59,735 nt of DNA, from positions 1 to 59,735 of the forward strand of contig LJCW01000285.1 of NCBI GenBank assembly GCA_001298555.1, read 5' to 3'. Position numbers and translations under genes: made by a program. This DNA is from Actinobacteria bacterium OV450. Its GTDB lineage: Bacteria > Actinomycetota > Actinomycetes > Streptomycetales > Streptomycetaceae. Within the stretch, counting starts at the first letter, position 1. Each line of letters opens with the position of its first letter. Under the pieces are notes generated by a model. That model had not been told where the DNA came from and did no database searches. It was given only the letters and a program-made list of their open reading frames with translations. Shown here piece by piece: positions 25,325 to 33,969 of the stretch.

Positions 25325-26140
25325 ATGCCCCCGATCCCGAACCGCCGCGGCGCCGTCTCCGTGGCGCTCACCGCCGCCCTCCTCGTGCCCGCGCTGTCCG
25401 CCTGCGGCAGCAGCGACGACAAGGCCTCCGGCACCGGGGCCCCCGCCTCGGCCCCCGCCTCCGCCGAGGCCAAGGCCGCGAACCTGACCGTCCTGGCGGC
25501 CTCCTCGCTCACCGACGTCTTCAAGACCGCGGGCGCCGCGTACGAGAAGGCGCACCCCGGCACGAAGGTGACCTTCTCCTTCGCCGGCTCCCAGGAACTC
25601 GCCGCCCAGGTGAAGCAGGGCGCCCCCGCCGACGCGCTGGTCACCGCCGACACCAAGACGATGGACGGCCTCAAGGCCCAGACCGACGCCCCCTCGATCA
25701 TCGCCAGGAACCGCCTGGTCATCGCGACCGGCAAGGGAAATCCCTTCAAGGTCGACGAGCTGAAGGACCTCGCCGACAGCAAGATCAAGGTCGTTCTCGC
25801 CGCGCCCGAGGTCCCGGTCGGCCGTTACAGCAAGCAGATCCTCGACGCGCAGAAGATCGAGGTGAAGCCGGTCTCCCAGGAGCCCAACGTGCGCGCCGTG
25901 CTGAGCAAGGTCGAGCTCGGCGAGGCCGACGCCGGCCTCGTCTACAAGACCGACTCCGCCAAGTCCGGGGACAAGGTCGTCAACGTGGACATCCCGGACG
26001 ACCAGAACGCCGTCGCCTCCTACCCGGCCGCGACCCTCAAGTCCTCCGAGAACGCCGAGGCCGCAGCCGCATTCGTGGCCTGGCTGAGCGGTCCCGAGGC
26101 GCAGAAGATCCTCCAGGACGCGGGCTTCCAGAAGGCGTGA
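25325..26140 (+). CDS. modA: Molybdate ABC transporter substrate-binding lipoprotein ModA
   Basis: 271 residues. A lipoprotein signal peptide ends in the lipobox LSAC (Cys about residue 27), followed by a short Ala/Ser-rich linker. The binding domain starts [18 protein letters not shown], the ModA signature whose Ser residues contact the oxyanion, and continues with [14 protein letters not shown] and the closing [20 protein letters not shown] precedes the ATG. It delivers molybdate or tungstate to ModBC. A very strong hairpin follows the gene, probably raising its expression over the permease. Confidence 0.92.
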   Translation: MPPIPNRRGAVSVALTAALLVPALSACGSSDDKASGTGAPASAPASAEAKAANLTVLAASSLTDVFKTAGAAYEKAHPGTKVTFSFAGSQELAAQVKQGAPADALVTADTKTMDGLKAQTDAPSIIARNRLVIATGKGNPFKVDELKDLADSKIKVVLAAPEVPVGRYSKQILDAQKIEVKPVSQEPNVRAVLSKVELGEADAGLVYKTDSAKSGDKVVNVDIPDDQNAVASYPAATLKSSENAEAAAAFVAWLSGPEAQKILQDAGFQKA

Positions 26141-26166
26141 CCGGCGGCCGGCCGGAGAGATCGAAA

Positions 26167-26205
26167 GGGGGGACTGCCCGGTCCGGGGGGACGGGCAGTC
26201 CCTCC
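26167..26205. terminator. Strong hairpin between modA and modBC
   Basis: GGACTGCCCG (26171-26180) pairs perfectly with CGGGCAGTCC (26192-26201) across an 11-base loop; four outer positions (26167-26170 with 26202-26205) add more pairs, one of them G-T, making a 14-bp stem. Placed 27 bases after the modA stop, it could be a partial terminator or an mRNA 3' stabiliser that gives excess binding protein. Confidence 0.6.
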
Positions 26206-26283
26206 GGCGTACCGCCCGCCGGTCCCCCGGCCCCCCGTGTCCACGTATCCCCGCATCCACCCACGCTCCCGCCAGGAACCCAC

Positions 26284-28287
26284 ATGAGCAGACCCCGCAC
26301 CCGCACCCGGCCCCCCGTCGCCCTGGCGCTCCCCGCGCTGCTCGCCGTCGCGTTCCTGCTGCTGCCCCTGGTCGGCATCCTCAGCCGCACCCAGTGGAGC
26401 GAGCTCGGCGCGCATCTCACCAGTCCGGGTGTGGTCAAGGCGCTGCGCCTCTCGCTCGTCGTGTCGCTGTGGGCCCTGGGGCTCTCGCTGCTCCTCGGCG
26501 TACCGCTGGCCTGGCTGCTGGCCCGGGTCCCGTTCAGGGGGAAGGCGTTCGTCCGCTCGCTGGTGCTGCTGCCGATGGTGCTGCCGCCGACGGTCGGCGG
26601 TGTGGCCCTGCTGCTGGGCTTCGGCCGGCGCGGACTGCTCGGGCCCTGGCTGGAGGGCACGTTCGGGGTCACGCTGCCCTTCCACACGTCGGGCGCCGTC
26701 GTGGCGGCCACCTTCGTCGCCATGCCGTTCCTCGTCATCAGCCTGGAGGGTGCGCTCGGCGGCCTCAAGCAGAGCTACGAGGAGACCGCCGCCTCCCTCG
26801 GGGCCTCGCCGGTGCGGGTGTTCTTCACCGTGACACTGCCCATGGTGGCGCCCGGGCTGGTCGCCGGCGCGGCGCTGACCTGGGCCCGCGCGCTGGGCGA
26901 ATTCGGCGCGACCATCACCTTCGCGGGAAACCTGCCCGGGACGACCCAGACCCTGCCCCTCCAGGTCTACCTCCTGCTGCAGGACGCGCCGGAGGCCGCG
27001 ACCTCCGTCTCCCTGCTGCTGCTCGTGATCGCCATGGCCGTACTGATCGCCCTGCGCGGCCGCTGGACCGGCAGCCCGGTCACGGCCGGACCTGCCGGAC
27101 CTGCCGGGGCACCGCGGAAGCCGCAGGAGGCCGAGGCGGCAGTGGCGCCCGCCGGCCTGCCCGCCGACGCGGCCGAACCCGCCGCCGCGCACGCCCCCGG
27201 TCCGGACCCCGACCGGACCCTTCACCCGGCCGCCGCCCCCCACGACGGCGGCCCTTGGCCCCTGCACGCCGAGGTCACCGGCTTCAACGAGCTCACCCTC
27301 GACGCCGATCCCGGCACCACCATCGCCGTCGTCGGCGAGAACGGCGCCGGCAAGACCACCCTGCTGCGCGCCCTCCTCGGCCTCACCCCGCGCGCCCACG
27401 CCGAACTCCGGCTCGGCGACACCAACGTCACCCCGCTGCCCCCGCACCGGCGCCAGGTCGCCTGGGTCCCGCAGGACGGCGCACTCTTCCCGCACCTGAC
27501 CGCCCGGGCCAACACCGCGTACGGGCTGCGCGCCCGCCGGGTGCCGCGCGCCGAGGCCCGCCGCGAGGCGCAGCTGTGGCTGGACCGGCTCGGCGTCGGC
27601 CATCTCGCCGCCCGCAAGCCCGCCCAGCTCTCCGGCGGCCAGGCCCAGCGCGTCGCCCTGGCCCGTGCCCTGGCCGCCCGGCCCCGCCTGCTGCTCCTCG
27701 ACGAGCCCCTCGCCGCACTCGACCAGACCACCCGGGCCCGGGTCCGCCACACCCTGCGCACCCACCTGGCCGGCTTCGGCGGGGTCTGCCTCATCGTCAC
27801 GCACGACCCCGTCGAGGCGGTCTCCCTCGCCGACCGGGTCCTGGTCCTCGCCGACGGGCGCACCCTCCAGGAGGCCCCGCCCTCGGAGGTCACCCGCCAT
27901 CCCCGCTCGCCCTGGGTCGCGCGGATGCTGGGCCGCAACGCCTGGCCCGGCACCGCGTCGGCCGACGGCCTCGTACTGGCGGGTGGCGGACGGCTGGTGG
28001 TGGCGGAGGCACTGCCCGAGGGCTGCCGGGCGCTGGCGATCATCGGCCCGGAGGCGGTGTCGGTGCACCGCGAGCGCCCGGCCGGCAGTCCCCGAAACGT
28101 CTGGCAGGGCTCCGTACGGGAGATCACCACGGTCGGGAGCCGGCTGCGCGTGCTGGTGGCCTCGGGCGAGGCCCCCGACCTGGTCGCGGAGATCACCCCG
28201 GAGGCCGCGGCCGAACTGGGCCTCGCCGACGGCTCGAAGGTGTGGACGAGCGTGAAGGCCACCGAGGTCACGCTCGTCCGGCTCTAA
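26284..28287 (+). CDS. modBC: Molybdate ABC transporter permease-ATPase fusion ModBC
   Basis: A 667-residue fusion. The ModB part (about 1-260) has roughly six membrane segments and the ATPase-docking loop with EETAASLGASPVRVF and LGEFGATITFAGN. An Ala/Pro-rich linker (about 265-320) joins it to a ModC ATPase with Walker A VGENGAGKTT, signature LSGGQAQRVAL, Walker B LLLLDEPLAAL and a switch His in VTHDPVEA. A C-terminal TOBE-like domain (about 570-667) probably senses molybdate. ATG 26284 has AGGAA six bases upstream. ModB-ModC fusions are known in actinobacteria; separate genes are the commoner form. Confidence 0.9.
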   Translation: MSRPRTRTRPPVALALPALLAVAFLLLPLVGILSRTQWSELGAHLTSPGVVKALRLSLVVSLWALGLSLLLGVPLAWLLARVPFRGKAFVRSLVLLPMVLPPTVGGVALLLGFGRRGLLGPWLEGTFGVTLPFHTSGAVVAATFVAMPFLVISLEGALGGLKQSYEETAASLGASPVRVFFTVTLPMVAPGLVAGAALTWARALGEFGATITFAGNLPGTTQTLPLQVYLLLQDAPEAATSVSLLLLVIAMAVLIALRGRWTGSPVTAGPAGPAGAPRKPQEAEAAVAPAGLPADAAEPAAAHAPGPDPDRTLHPAAAPHDGGPWPLHAEVTGFNELTLDADPGTTIAVVGENGAGKTTLLRALLGLTPRAHAELRLGDTNVTPLPPHRRQVAWVPQDGALFPHLTARANTAYGLRARRVPRAEARREAQLWLDRLGVGHLAARKPAQLSGGQAQRVALARALAARPRLLLLDEPLAALDQTTRARVRHTLRTHLAGFGGVCLIVTHDPVEAVSLADRVLVLADGRTLQEAPPSEVTRHPRSPWVARMLGRNAWPGTASADGLVLAGGGRLVVAEALPEGCRALAIIGPEAVSVHRERPAGSPRNVWQGSVREITTVGSRLRVLVASGEAPDLVAEITPEAAAELGLADGSKVWTSVKATEVTLVRL

Positions 28288-28626
28288 GGGCTGCCCCGTA
28301 AACCGCGGGTGAGCGGGCGGCGTCGGATGCGGTGCACCGCACGGCGGAGGGGCGTCCGCGTGCGGGGTGTATCCGGGCGCATCCGGGCGTTCCGGCAACG
28401 CGGCGAGGTGCCGTAGCCGGCGTCGCGTGCCCACCGGGGATCACGGGACAGCCTTCGGAGGCAATTCGGAGGCGGATGACCCCAGCAGACGGTTGAACCC
28501 GGGCTGGCGCCCCGCCCACGGGCATCACCGGCTGACGTCGGGGCCGGCCCGAAACCCCTTGGACGGCACAGGGACCAGCTTGCTGAAATGGGAAACGGCC
28601 GCTGTCGGAGTCGAAGGGATGCGGCG
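28288..28626. other. Intergenic stretch, no gene recognised
   Basis: 339 bases with mixed codon statistics in all frames. TATCCGGGCG/CATCCGGGCG are tandem at about 28370-28390, and TTCGGAGGC is repeated 12 bases apart (about 28456-28476). I looked for a Moco or cobalamin riboswitch signature after the molybdate operon and saw none. Confidence 0.4.
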
Positions 28627-29115
28627 ATGACCGAGATCAGGCTGCGCCTGTCGGTGCGCGGCCTCACCGACGCGGACCTGCCTGCCTGCACCTGGGCCGG
28701 CTCACCCAAGCACGTGCGCGAGCTCGTCCACCAGATCCGCCGCGCCGAGGCGGGCGAGATCGACTACCTGGCGGTCTGCACGCCGGTCGGGCTCCCGGTG
28801 GCGGTCGGCGGCATCGACTACACGGTCAAGCCCGGCGTCGGCACGCTCTGGCAACTCGGCGTCCACCCGGCCCTGCAGTCCTGCGGGATCGGCACGCTGC
28901 TGATCCGCTCCGCCGAGCAGCGGATCGGCGCCCGCGGCCTGACCCGCGCCGAACTCGGCGTCGAGGAGAGCAACCCGCGCGCCCGCGGCCTCTACGAACG
29001 CCTGGGCTACCGGGCCTTCGGCCGCGAGCTCGACTCCTGGGACGTGGAGGCCGAGGACGGCTCGCTCCAGCGGTACGAGACGCTGTGCACTCTGATGCGC
29101 AAGGACCTGGCGTGA
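28627..29115 (+). CDS. GNAT-family N-acetyltransferase
   Basis: 162 residues with a single GNAT fold. The acetyl-CoA-binding motif A region reads LWQLGVHPALQSCGIGTLLI (about residues 75-95), followed by ELGVEESNPRARGLYERLGYR (motif B, split here for length). AAGGGA lies eight bases before ATG 28627. It may acetylate a small amine or a protein N-terminus; nothing in the sequence identifies the substrate. A broken nucleotidyltransferase frame overlaps its stop codon, so the pair was once probably a two-gene unit. Confidence 0.82.
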   Translation: MTEIRLRLSVRGLTDADLPACTWAGSPKHVRELVHQIRRAEAGEIDYLAVCTPVGLPVAVGGIDYTVKPGVGTLWQLGVHPALQSCGIGTLLIRSAEQRIGARGLTRAELGVEESNPRARGLYERLGYRAFGRELDSWDVEAEDGSLQRYETLCTLMRKDLA

Positions 29116-29299
29116 CACCGGATTTCAGGGCGTTCGTCGCCGATGCGACGGCCGACCCGGCCGTCGTCGGGCTCGTCCTCAAGGGCTCGCGGGCCCAGGC
29201 GGCATGACCACCCGTCACTCCGACCACGACCTCTACGTCATCCTCGCCGACGACGCGGCGCCCGAGCTGGCCGCGCTCGACGGCTACCGCTCCCGTCGT
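29112..29299 (+). pseudogene. Remnant of a nucleotidyltransferase-fold protein
   Basis: A GTG at 29112 overlaps the GNAT stop and encodes 31 residues ending GLVLKGSRAQAA before a stop at 29205. The next frame, from ATG 29204, continues with SDHDLYVILADD. Together they spell the GSRA ... SDxDLxV active-site signature of the polymerase-beta-like nucleotidyltransferase superfamily (kanamycin nucleotidyltransferase type). One lost G near 29200 explains the break. Similarity stops at about 29299, where AT-richer sequence begins, so the rest of the gene is deleted. Non-functional. Confidence 0.6.
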
Positions 29300-29354
29300 C
29301 GCGATGCCGATCAGGCATTCAATCGCCCGCGAGGAATTGTCAAATTCTGTGGAC

Positions 29355-29380
29355 CGACCGGACAGTCCAGTGACCGGTCG
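29355..29380 (-). terminator. Hairpin after the tandem-GNAT gene
   Basis: CGACCGG (29355-29361), 12-base loop, CCGGTCG (29374-29380), two bases beyond the stop codon of the leftward gene that ends at 29382. A plausible terminator in an AT-richer patch. Confidence 0.4.
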
Positions 29381-29381
29381 A

Positions 29382-30365
29382 TCAAGCGAGCGGCTTGCGG
29401 TAACGAACATGCTCGTTCTGCCTCCGGAACCCCACGCTCTCGTAAAGATCGTAGGATCGGTGCGGATTTGCCGTGCCCGTGTACAGCCTGGCCGTCGTTG
29501 CACCCTGTTCGCGAAGGCTTCGCAGCCCTTCCAGCAGCAGGATCCGGCCGATTCCGAGGCGGCGCTGGTCCGTTCGGACGCTCAGCTCTTCCACCTCGCC
29601 CACGGTGGGGTCGTGGTTGCGGAGGGAGCAGAGGGCCACGCCGAGCATGTCCTGCCCGTTCCACGCAGCCCTCCAGCAGACCGGGTCGGCGGTGTCGACA
29701 AAGTCCTGGAAGGACCATTTCTGAGTGAAACCGGTGTGCGCATACGAATCGACGACCGTCCTCCAGGCCGCACGGTAGTGGCCGGTGCCGATCGGCCCCG
29801 TCCGTATCCCGGCCGGGAGTTCGCTGCCCGGCTCGGGCAACTGCCGCAGATCGCTCAGCTCCAGCTCGACCAGACTGAAGACACGTCGGTAGCCGGCTGC
29901 CAGCAGAAGCGCCGTGGCGTCCTGCTCGGAGACCATGGCGTTCGCACCGATCACTGCCGTCCGCGCCGTGCCATGGTCTTCGACGAGCTGGCGGATCCGC
30001 TCTTCGGCCCAGCCCAGCATGGCTGACCCGATGCCCTGGTCGCGATGCTCGGGCAAGAGGTAGCCGCGGTGGAGGTAGAGCCACGTGTCGTCCCGCTCCT
30101 GCCACCACCGGATCGCCGAGTAGCCGACGACGCTCCCGTCGCGTACCACCAGGACCTGGTTCTTGGACGGCTCGTCCAGCTTGGCGGAGGCCTCGGCGAT
30201 CTCGGTCGCTGTCGGGAGCCCTTCCACAACCGAACGGGCGTCGACCCGGTCCCGTTCGACACATCCCAGCCGCACCGCGGCCATGGGGCCGTGGTCCTCG
30301 TCGCCCCGATACGGCCGCAACCCGAAGCCGGCTGGGAGGTCCTGTCCTGGCGTGTCATCCGACAT
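29382..30365 (-). CDS. Tandem-GNAT N-acetyltransferase
   Basis: About 327 residues with two GNAT domains. The first has LYLHRGYLLPEHRDQGIGSAM (motif A), the second VEELSVRTDQRRLGIGRIL and NPHRSYDLYESVGFR. Two-domain GNATs include mycothiol synthase and antibiotic or amino-acid acetyltransferases, but nothing here specifies mycothiol synthesis. I start at ATG 30365; GTG 30401 would add 12 residues. Codon third positions contain more A and T than in neighbouring genes, and the gene lies beside a truncated nucleotidyltransferase, so recent acquisition is likely. Confidence 0.78.
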   Translation of the reverse strand: MSDDTPGQDLPAGFGLRPYRGDEDHGPMAAVRLGCVERDRVDARSVVEGLPTATEIAEASAKLDEPSKNQVLVVRDGSVVGYSAIRWWQERDDTWLYLHRGYLLPEHRDQGIGSAMLGWAEERIRQLVEDHGTARTAVIGANAMVSEQDATALLLAAGYRRVFSLVELELSDLRQLPEPGSELPAGIRTGPIGTGHYRAAWRTVVDSYAHTGFTQKWSFQDFVDTADPVCWRAAWNGQDMLGVALCSLRNHDPTVGEVEELSVRTDQRRLGIGRILLLEGLRSLREQGATTARLYTGTANPHRSYDLYESVGFRRQNEHVRYRKPLA

Positions 30366-30458
30366 GATCGGATGGTCTCGAACTCCGTCGCTCCGCGCCA
30401 CCAGCCCACCTGGCCCAAGCCAGCGGCCGAATCGGGTAAAGCGGTTCAGAGCGTCCTC

Positions 30459-33272
30459 TCAGTGCCCCGGGGTCACCGCACCGGCCGGCCGGACGGCGAG
30501 CCAGTCCCCCCGGGCGAAGGCGTCCACGCCGACGACGGTCCGGCCGGTGCGCGGGGCGGCGACCGAGAGGACGCCCTCGGAGCGGCCGGCCGTGAGGGCG
30601 GGGGCGCCGAGGGTGATCACGGCTGCCCGTTTTCCGGTGGTGCGCCGGAACTCGGCGAGCAGATGCGCCGTCAGGGCCGTTTCCTTGCGGTCCACGACGG
30701 TCGGCGCATGGGCCCGTACGACGGCCAGCGCGCCCGTGGCCGGCTCCCGGGCGGCGACCGCCAGAGCCTCGCGCAGGGCCCGGATCCGGTCCAGACCGCC
30801 GCCGCCCACGGTGGGCCGGGTGGTGTCGAGCGGCAGGAACCGTACGCCGCGGTGGACGAAGGCGGGCCCGTCGGCGCCGGTCAGTACGAAGTCGGCGTCC
30901 GCGCCGGCGGTCCCGCCGCGGCCCCCGGCGGCCGGCTCGACGGCGAACCGCCAGGGTTGTGCCCGCACCCCGGCCTCGGTGGCCACGATCGGATCCCGGA
31001 CCTCGGACTCCACGGCGGGCCCCGTGGGCGGGGTCCGGGCGCCGAGCGTGTCCAGTGCCAGCCGTCCGGGGCCGGTCCCGCCGACCGCCGAGAGCCGGGT
31101 CACGCGGAGCGGCGGCCGTACGGTGGCCGGGAACGCGAGGGTGACCTCCCGCCAGCCGGTCCAGTCCGTCGCGGGCCCGCGGACGGTGACGGGGGCCCCG
31201 TCCGCATCGGTCAGTTCCACGGCGGGCCGGGCCCCTGAGCCGTCGCCGCCGACCCAGAGCGTGAGCGAACGGGCGAGTTCCGGGACGGGAAGGGGCCGCG
31301 GCGGGGCGGCGCTCGCCCCGGCCCCGGCCCTGGGCAGGTCCAGGGCGAGCCCCGCGCCGGGGTGTCCCACGGCCGGGGCGGCGCCCGGGCCGCTCCAGTG
31401 GGCGGCGTCGGCCAGGTCGGTGAGGGGGAGGGTCACCATCCCGACGCCGAGAGGGATTTCGGCGCTCACCCCGGCCGCCCTTGCGAAGGCGCGCCCGGCG
31501 GCTCCGGGCGCATCGACTCCGGGCACGGCGGCTCCGGCCCGGGCGGCTCCGGCCGCGGCCGCGGTCCGTACGGTGGCGCGCAGCCGACCGGTGGCGTGTG
31601 GCACGAGGGCGGTGACGGTGAAGCCGCCCCGCCCGTCGTCGGTGACGTTCCACTGCGACCGGTCGAACTCCAGGGCCACGTCGCGGGGTTCCACGACGGC
31701 GGCCGCGCCCTGCGCGTCGTACCCGGTCAGCCGGAAGCCCGCCACCTCCCCCTGCTCCGCGAGCCCGATCCGGGCCTGCGTGGGCCGGATCCGGGTCAGC
31801 GGCCCGAGGACCTGGAGCGGGAGCGTGCCATGCGCCGTCGTGCGCCGGGCGTGCGCCGTCGCACGACCGGGGCGCACGGCGTGGAAGACCCCGGCGGAGT
31901 CGATCGTGCCGGCCCCGTCGGCGGACCATGCCGGCGCCCCCGGGGCCGGGCCCAGCAGCGCGTCGTACCCGGTGGCGGTGAGGGTCCGGCTGAGCCGGGG
32001 GAAGACCTGGGTGAGGTCCTCGGTGGCGCCGCCGGCGGGTTCGACCCGGTAGCCGGCGGTCCGGCCGGAGCCGGCCGGGGCCGTGAGGACGAGTCCGTTG
32101 GGCACGGGCCGCTGCCGCCCGTCCGACGGGGAGTTCTCCAGCGTCAGGGCCGTGGCCCCGCTCAGTGCGGCGAGCAGGGTCGTGGAGCCGCCGCCGTCGA
32201 GGTTCAGGGCCTCGTACGCGCCGAGCCGGTGCATCATGCGGCCCAGTTCGGTCAGGGTGAGGCCGCCGCTGTCGCGCTGACGGCCGTCCACGGTGAGGAT
32301 CCGCAGCCGCCGCCCGTCGCGCGAGAACCCGACGGCCGTGCGCGGGGCGGCGGTGTTGTTCGGCTCGCCGTCGTGGTCCTGCGGTACGCCGGCCACGACG
32401 AGGGCCTCGCGCCCGCCGACGGCCGCCACCGGGACCGGTCCGCTGTCCGGGGCGGGGCGGGCGGCGACGGTGACGGCGTCCCCGGGGTGCAGGGCGGCGA
32501 GTTCGGCGACGGCCGCACCGCCCGAGGCGGTGAGCAGGGTGGTTCCGAGGGCCGGGCGCGCCGGGCGGACCGGACCGCGTACCGGGCCGCGTACCGGGGC
32601 GGCGGCTGCGGCGACCCGGCCGTCCCGGACCGGCACGGCGATGCCCACGGCGGGCAGCTGCGCACCGGGATGGTCGGCGGTGTAGGCGGAGAGGCCGTCG
32701 GTGGCCGGGCGGGCGGCGTTGTAGCCGGCCAGAGGACGCACCGTCCCACCGGGCAGGGTGACGCTGCCGACGAGGCCGATCCGCAGGACCCGGCCGGTGC
32801 CGTCGGCGCCGAACCCGACGGCGGGGGCCGCACCGGGTCCGGGACCGGCCGAGTGCAGCAGCCGGCCGGCGCCGAGGCCGGGGCCGAGGGGCGCGCCCGT
32901 ACCACGGATGTCGAAGAAGTCGCCGTTCACGGCGGCCACCACGCGCCGGCCGCTGCCGGCGGCGTGGCGGGCCGCGGTGTCGGCGACGGTGGCCGGGCCG
33001 TGGCCGCCCAGGTACTCGGCGCGGATGCCGGAGCTCCCGCCGAGGTCGACGAGGAGTTCGTCGATCCGCAGCCAGCGGTCGGCTTCCAGCCGGTCGTACG
33101 ACTCCAGGCGGATCCCGGGGACGATCTGCCGGCCCGTTCGGGCGGTCTCGATCCCGTCCGCCTCCGCGCCGGCGGCTCGCGCGGGGACGCAGAGGACGAC
33201 GGTGAGCAGGACGGAGAGCACGGGCAGCAGCGGACGCGGACGCAGGCTCAGCACCCAGGCAGGATGGGTCAC
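30459..33272 (-). CDS. Secreted phosphodiester glycosidase (NAGPA-domain) family protein
   Basis: About 937 residues. The signal peptide (PLLPVLSVLLTVVLCVPARA) is near the N-terminus. The NAGPA domain (about 55-390) contains VVAAVNGDFFDIRGTG and the hallmark ALNLDGGGSTTLL, as in the enzyme that uncovers mannose 6-phosphate and in bacterial exopolysaccharide proteins. An Ig-like or BIG2-like part and a beta-rich carbohydrate-binding-like part follow, ending in a calcineurin-like or hydrolase-like tail I cannot name firmly. GTG 33272 places the signal peptide best; ATG 33323 is possible. Probably acts on cell-surface glycan or teichoic-acid linkages (inference). Confidence 0.75.
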   Translation of the reverse strand: MTHPAWVLSLRPRPLLPVLSVLLTVVLCVPARAAGAEADGIETARTGRQIVPGIRLESYDRLEADRWLRIDELLVDLGGSSGIRAEYLGGHGPATVADTAARHAAGSGRRVVAAVNGDFFDIRGTGAPLGPGLGAGRLLHSAGPGPGAAPAVGFGADGTGRVLRIGLVGSVTLPGGTVRPLAGYNAARPATDGLSAYTADHPGAQLPAVGIAVPVRDGRVAAAAAPVRGPVRGPVRPARPALGTTLLTASGGAAVAELAALHPGDAVTVAARPAPDSGPVPVAAVGGREALVVAGVPQDHDGEPNNTAAPRTAVGFSRDGRRLRILTVDGRQRDSGGLTLTELGRMMHRLGAYEALNLDGGGSTTLLAALSGATALTLENSPSDGRQRPVPNGLVLTAPAGSGRTAGYRVEPAGGATEDLTQVFPRLSRTLTATGYDALLGPAPGAPAWSADGAGTIDSAGVFHAVRPGRATAHARRTTAHGTLPLQVLGPLTRIRPTQARIGLAEQGEVAGFRLTGYDAQGAAAVVEPRDVALEFDRSQWNVTDDGRGGFTVTALVPHATGRLRATVRTAAAAGAARAGAAVPGVDAPGAAGRAFARAAGVSAEIPLGVGMVTLPLTDLADAAHWSGPGAAPAVGHPGAGLALDLPRAGAGASAAPPRPLPVPELARSLTLWVGGDGSGARPAVELTDADGAPVTVRGPATDWTGWREVTLAFPATVRPPLRVTRLSAVGGTGPGRLALDTLGARTPPTGPAVESEVRDPIVATEAGVRAQPWRFAVEPAAGGRGGTAGADADFVLTGADGPAFVHRGVRFLPLDTTRPTVGGGGLDRIRALREALAVAAREPATGALAVVRAHAPTVVDRKETALTAHLLAEFRRTTGKRAAVITLGAPALTAGRSEGVLSVAAPRTGRTVVGVDAFARGDWLAVRPAGAVTPGH

Positions 33273-33450
33273 TCGGCCCGTCCCGTACGGGCACGGCGGT
33301 CCGCGTCCCGCGGTTTCAGCCATTCGCCCGTCATCCGGCTCCGGAAGGCATCCGGCCGCCGGACACGGGACCGGCAACGTCCGAACGGTCCGAACGCGTC
33401 CGCCGCCGGCCGGCGGGCGGCCCCCTCGCCCTGGCGGGCCCCGTCCCGGG

Positions 33451-33639
33451 ATGCCCTACGCGGCCCCGTGGTCCCCCGTCGACGTTCTGCGCGCGCCGCG
33501 CGTCGGCCCGGCGGTCGCGGTCACCGCGCTCCTCGGGGTCGCCGCCGCGGTCAGCCTGCTCCCGGCGGCCGTCAGCGGGTACGTCTTCCCGCCCAGGGGG
33601 ACGCGTGCGCGCCGACCGCGGACGTCGGCCGGGGCCTGA
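33451..33639 (+). CDS. Putative 62-residue membrane protein
   Basis: A small frame with one clear hydrophobic segment (VGPAVAVTALLGVAAAVSLL, about residues 18-37) and a basic tail. Third codon positions are about 95% G/C, a strong coding sign in this genome. No good ribosome site precedes the ATG and I recognise no family. It lies in the long gap between two leftward genes, on the opposite strand. Could be a fragment of a degraded gene. Confidence 0.4.
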   Translation: MPYAAPWSPVDVLRAPRVGPAVAVTALLGVAAAVSLLPAAVSGYVFPPRGTRARRPRTSAGA

Positions 33640-33722
33640 CCGCCAGGGAGACCCGGACCGCCGGCACCCGGTGCGCGCCGGACGGCTCGTTCCGCGAGGT
33701 TTCCCCGCGCCGGTCACCGCCC

Positions 33723-33893
33723 GGCGGGTGGTGCGGATCCTGGCGGGTGGTGCGGATCCTGGCGGGTGGTGCGGGCCCCGGTAGGTGGTGCTGGTCCCGG
33801 TAGGTGGTGCTGGTCCCGGCAGGTGGGGCGGATCCCGGTAGGTGGTGCGGGCCCCGGTAGGTGGTGCGGGCCCCGGTAGGTGGTGCGGGTCCC
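33723..33893. repeat. Minisatellite of nine 19-bp units
   Basis: Nine head-to-tail units of 19 bases, consensus [19 protein letters not shown]. Units 1-2 are identical, 4-5 are identical and 7-8 are identical, suggesting stepwise duplication; unit 6 is the most divergent. Nineteen is not a multiple of three, so it is not a coding repeat. It lies 77 bases beyond the stop codon of the phosphatase gene. No spacers, hence not CRISPR. Confidence 0.9.
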
Positions 33894-33969
33894 GTCCCCG
33901 CCCGGCGGACCGGGCCGGGCGGCCCGCGACCCGGCGATCAGGCGCAGGGCCGCCGGCCGGGCCCGGGCC

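Noticed and set aside
28288..28626. Moco or cobalamin riboswitch after the molybdate operon
   Set aside because: I could not find the conserved boxes of either class, and the downstream gene is an unrelated GNAT.
29204..29728. 174-codon rightward frame
   Set aside because: Only its first ~30 codons resemble a nucleotidyltransferase; the rest is antisense to the tandem-GNAT gene, so it is reported as a remnant instead.
33723..33893. CRISPR array
   Set aside because: The units are contiguous 19-mers with no unique spacers and no cas genes nearby.
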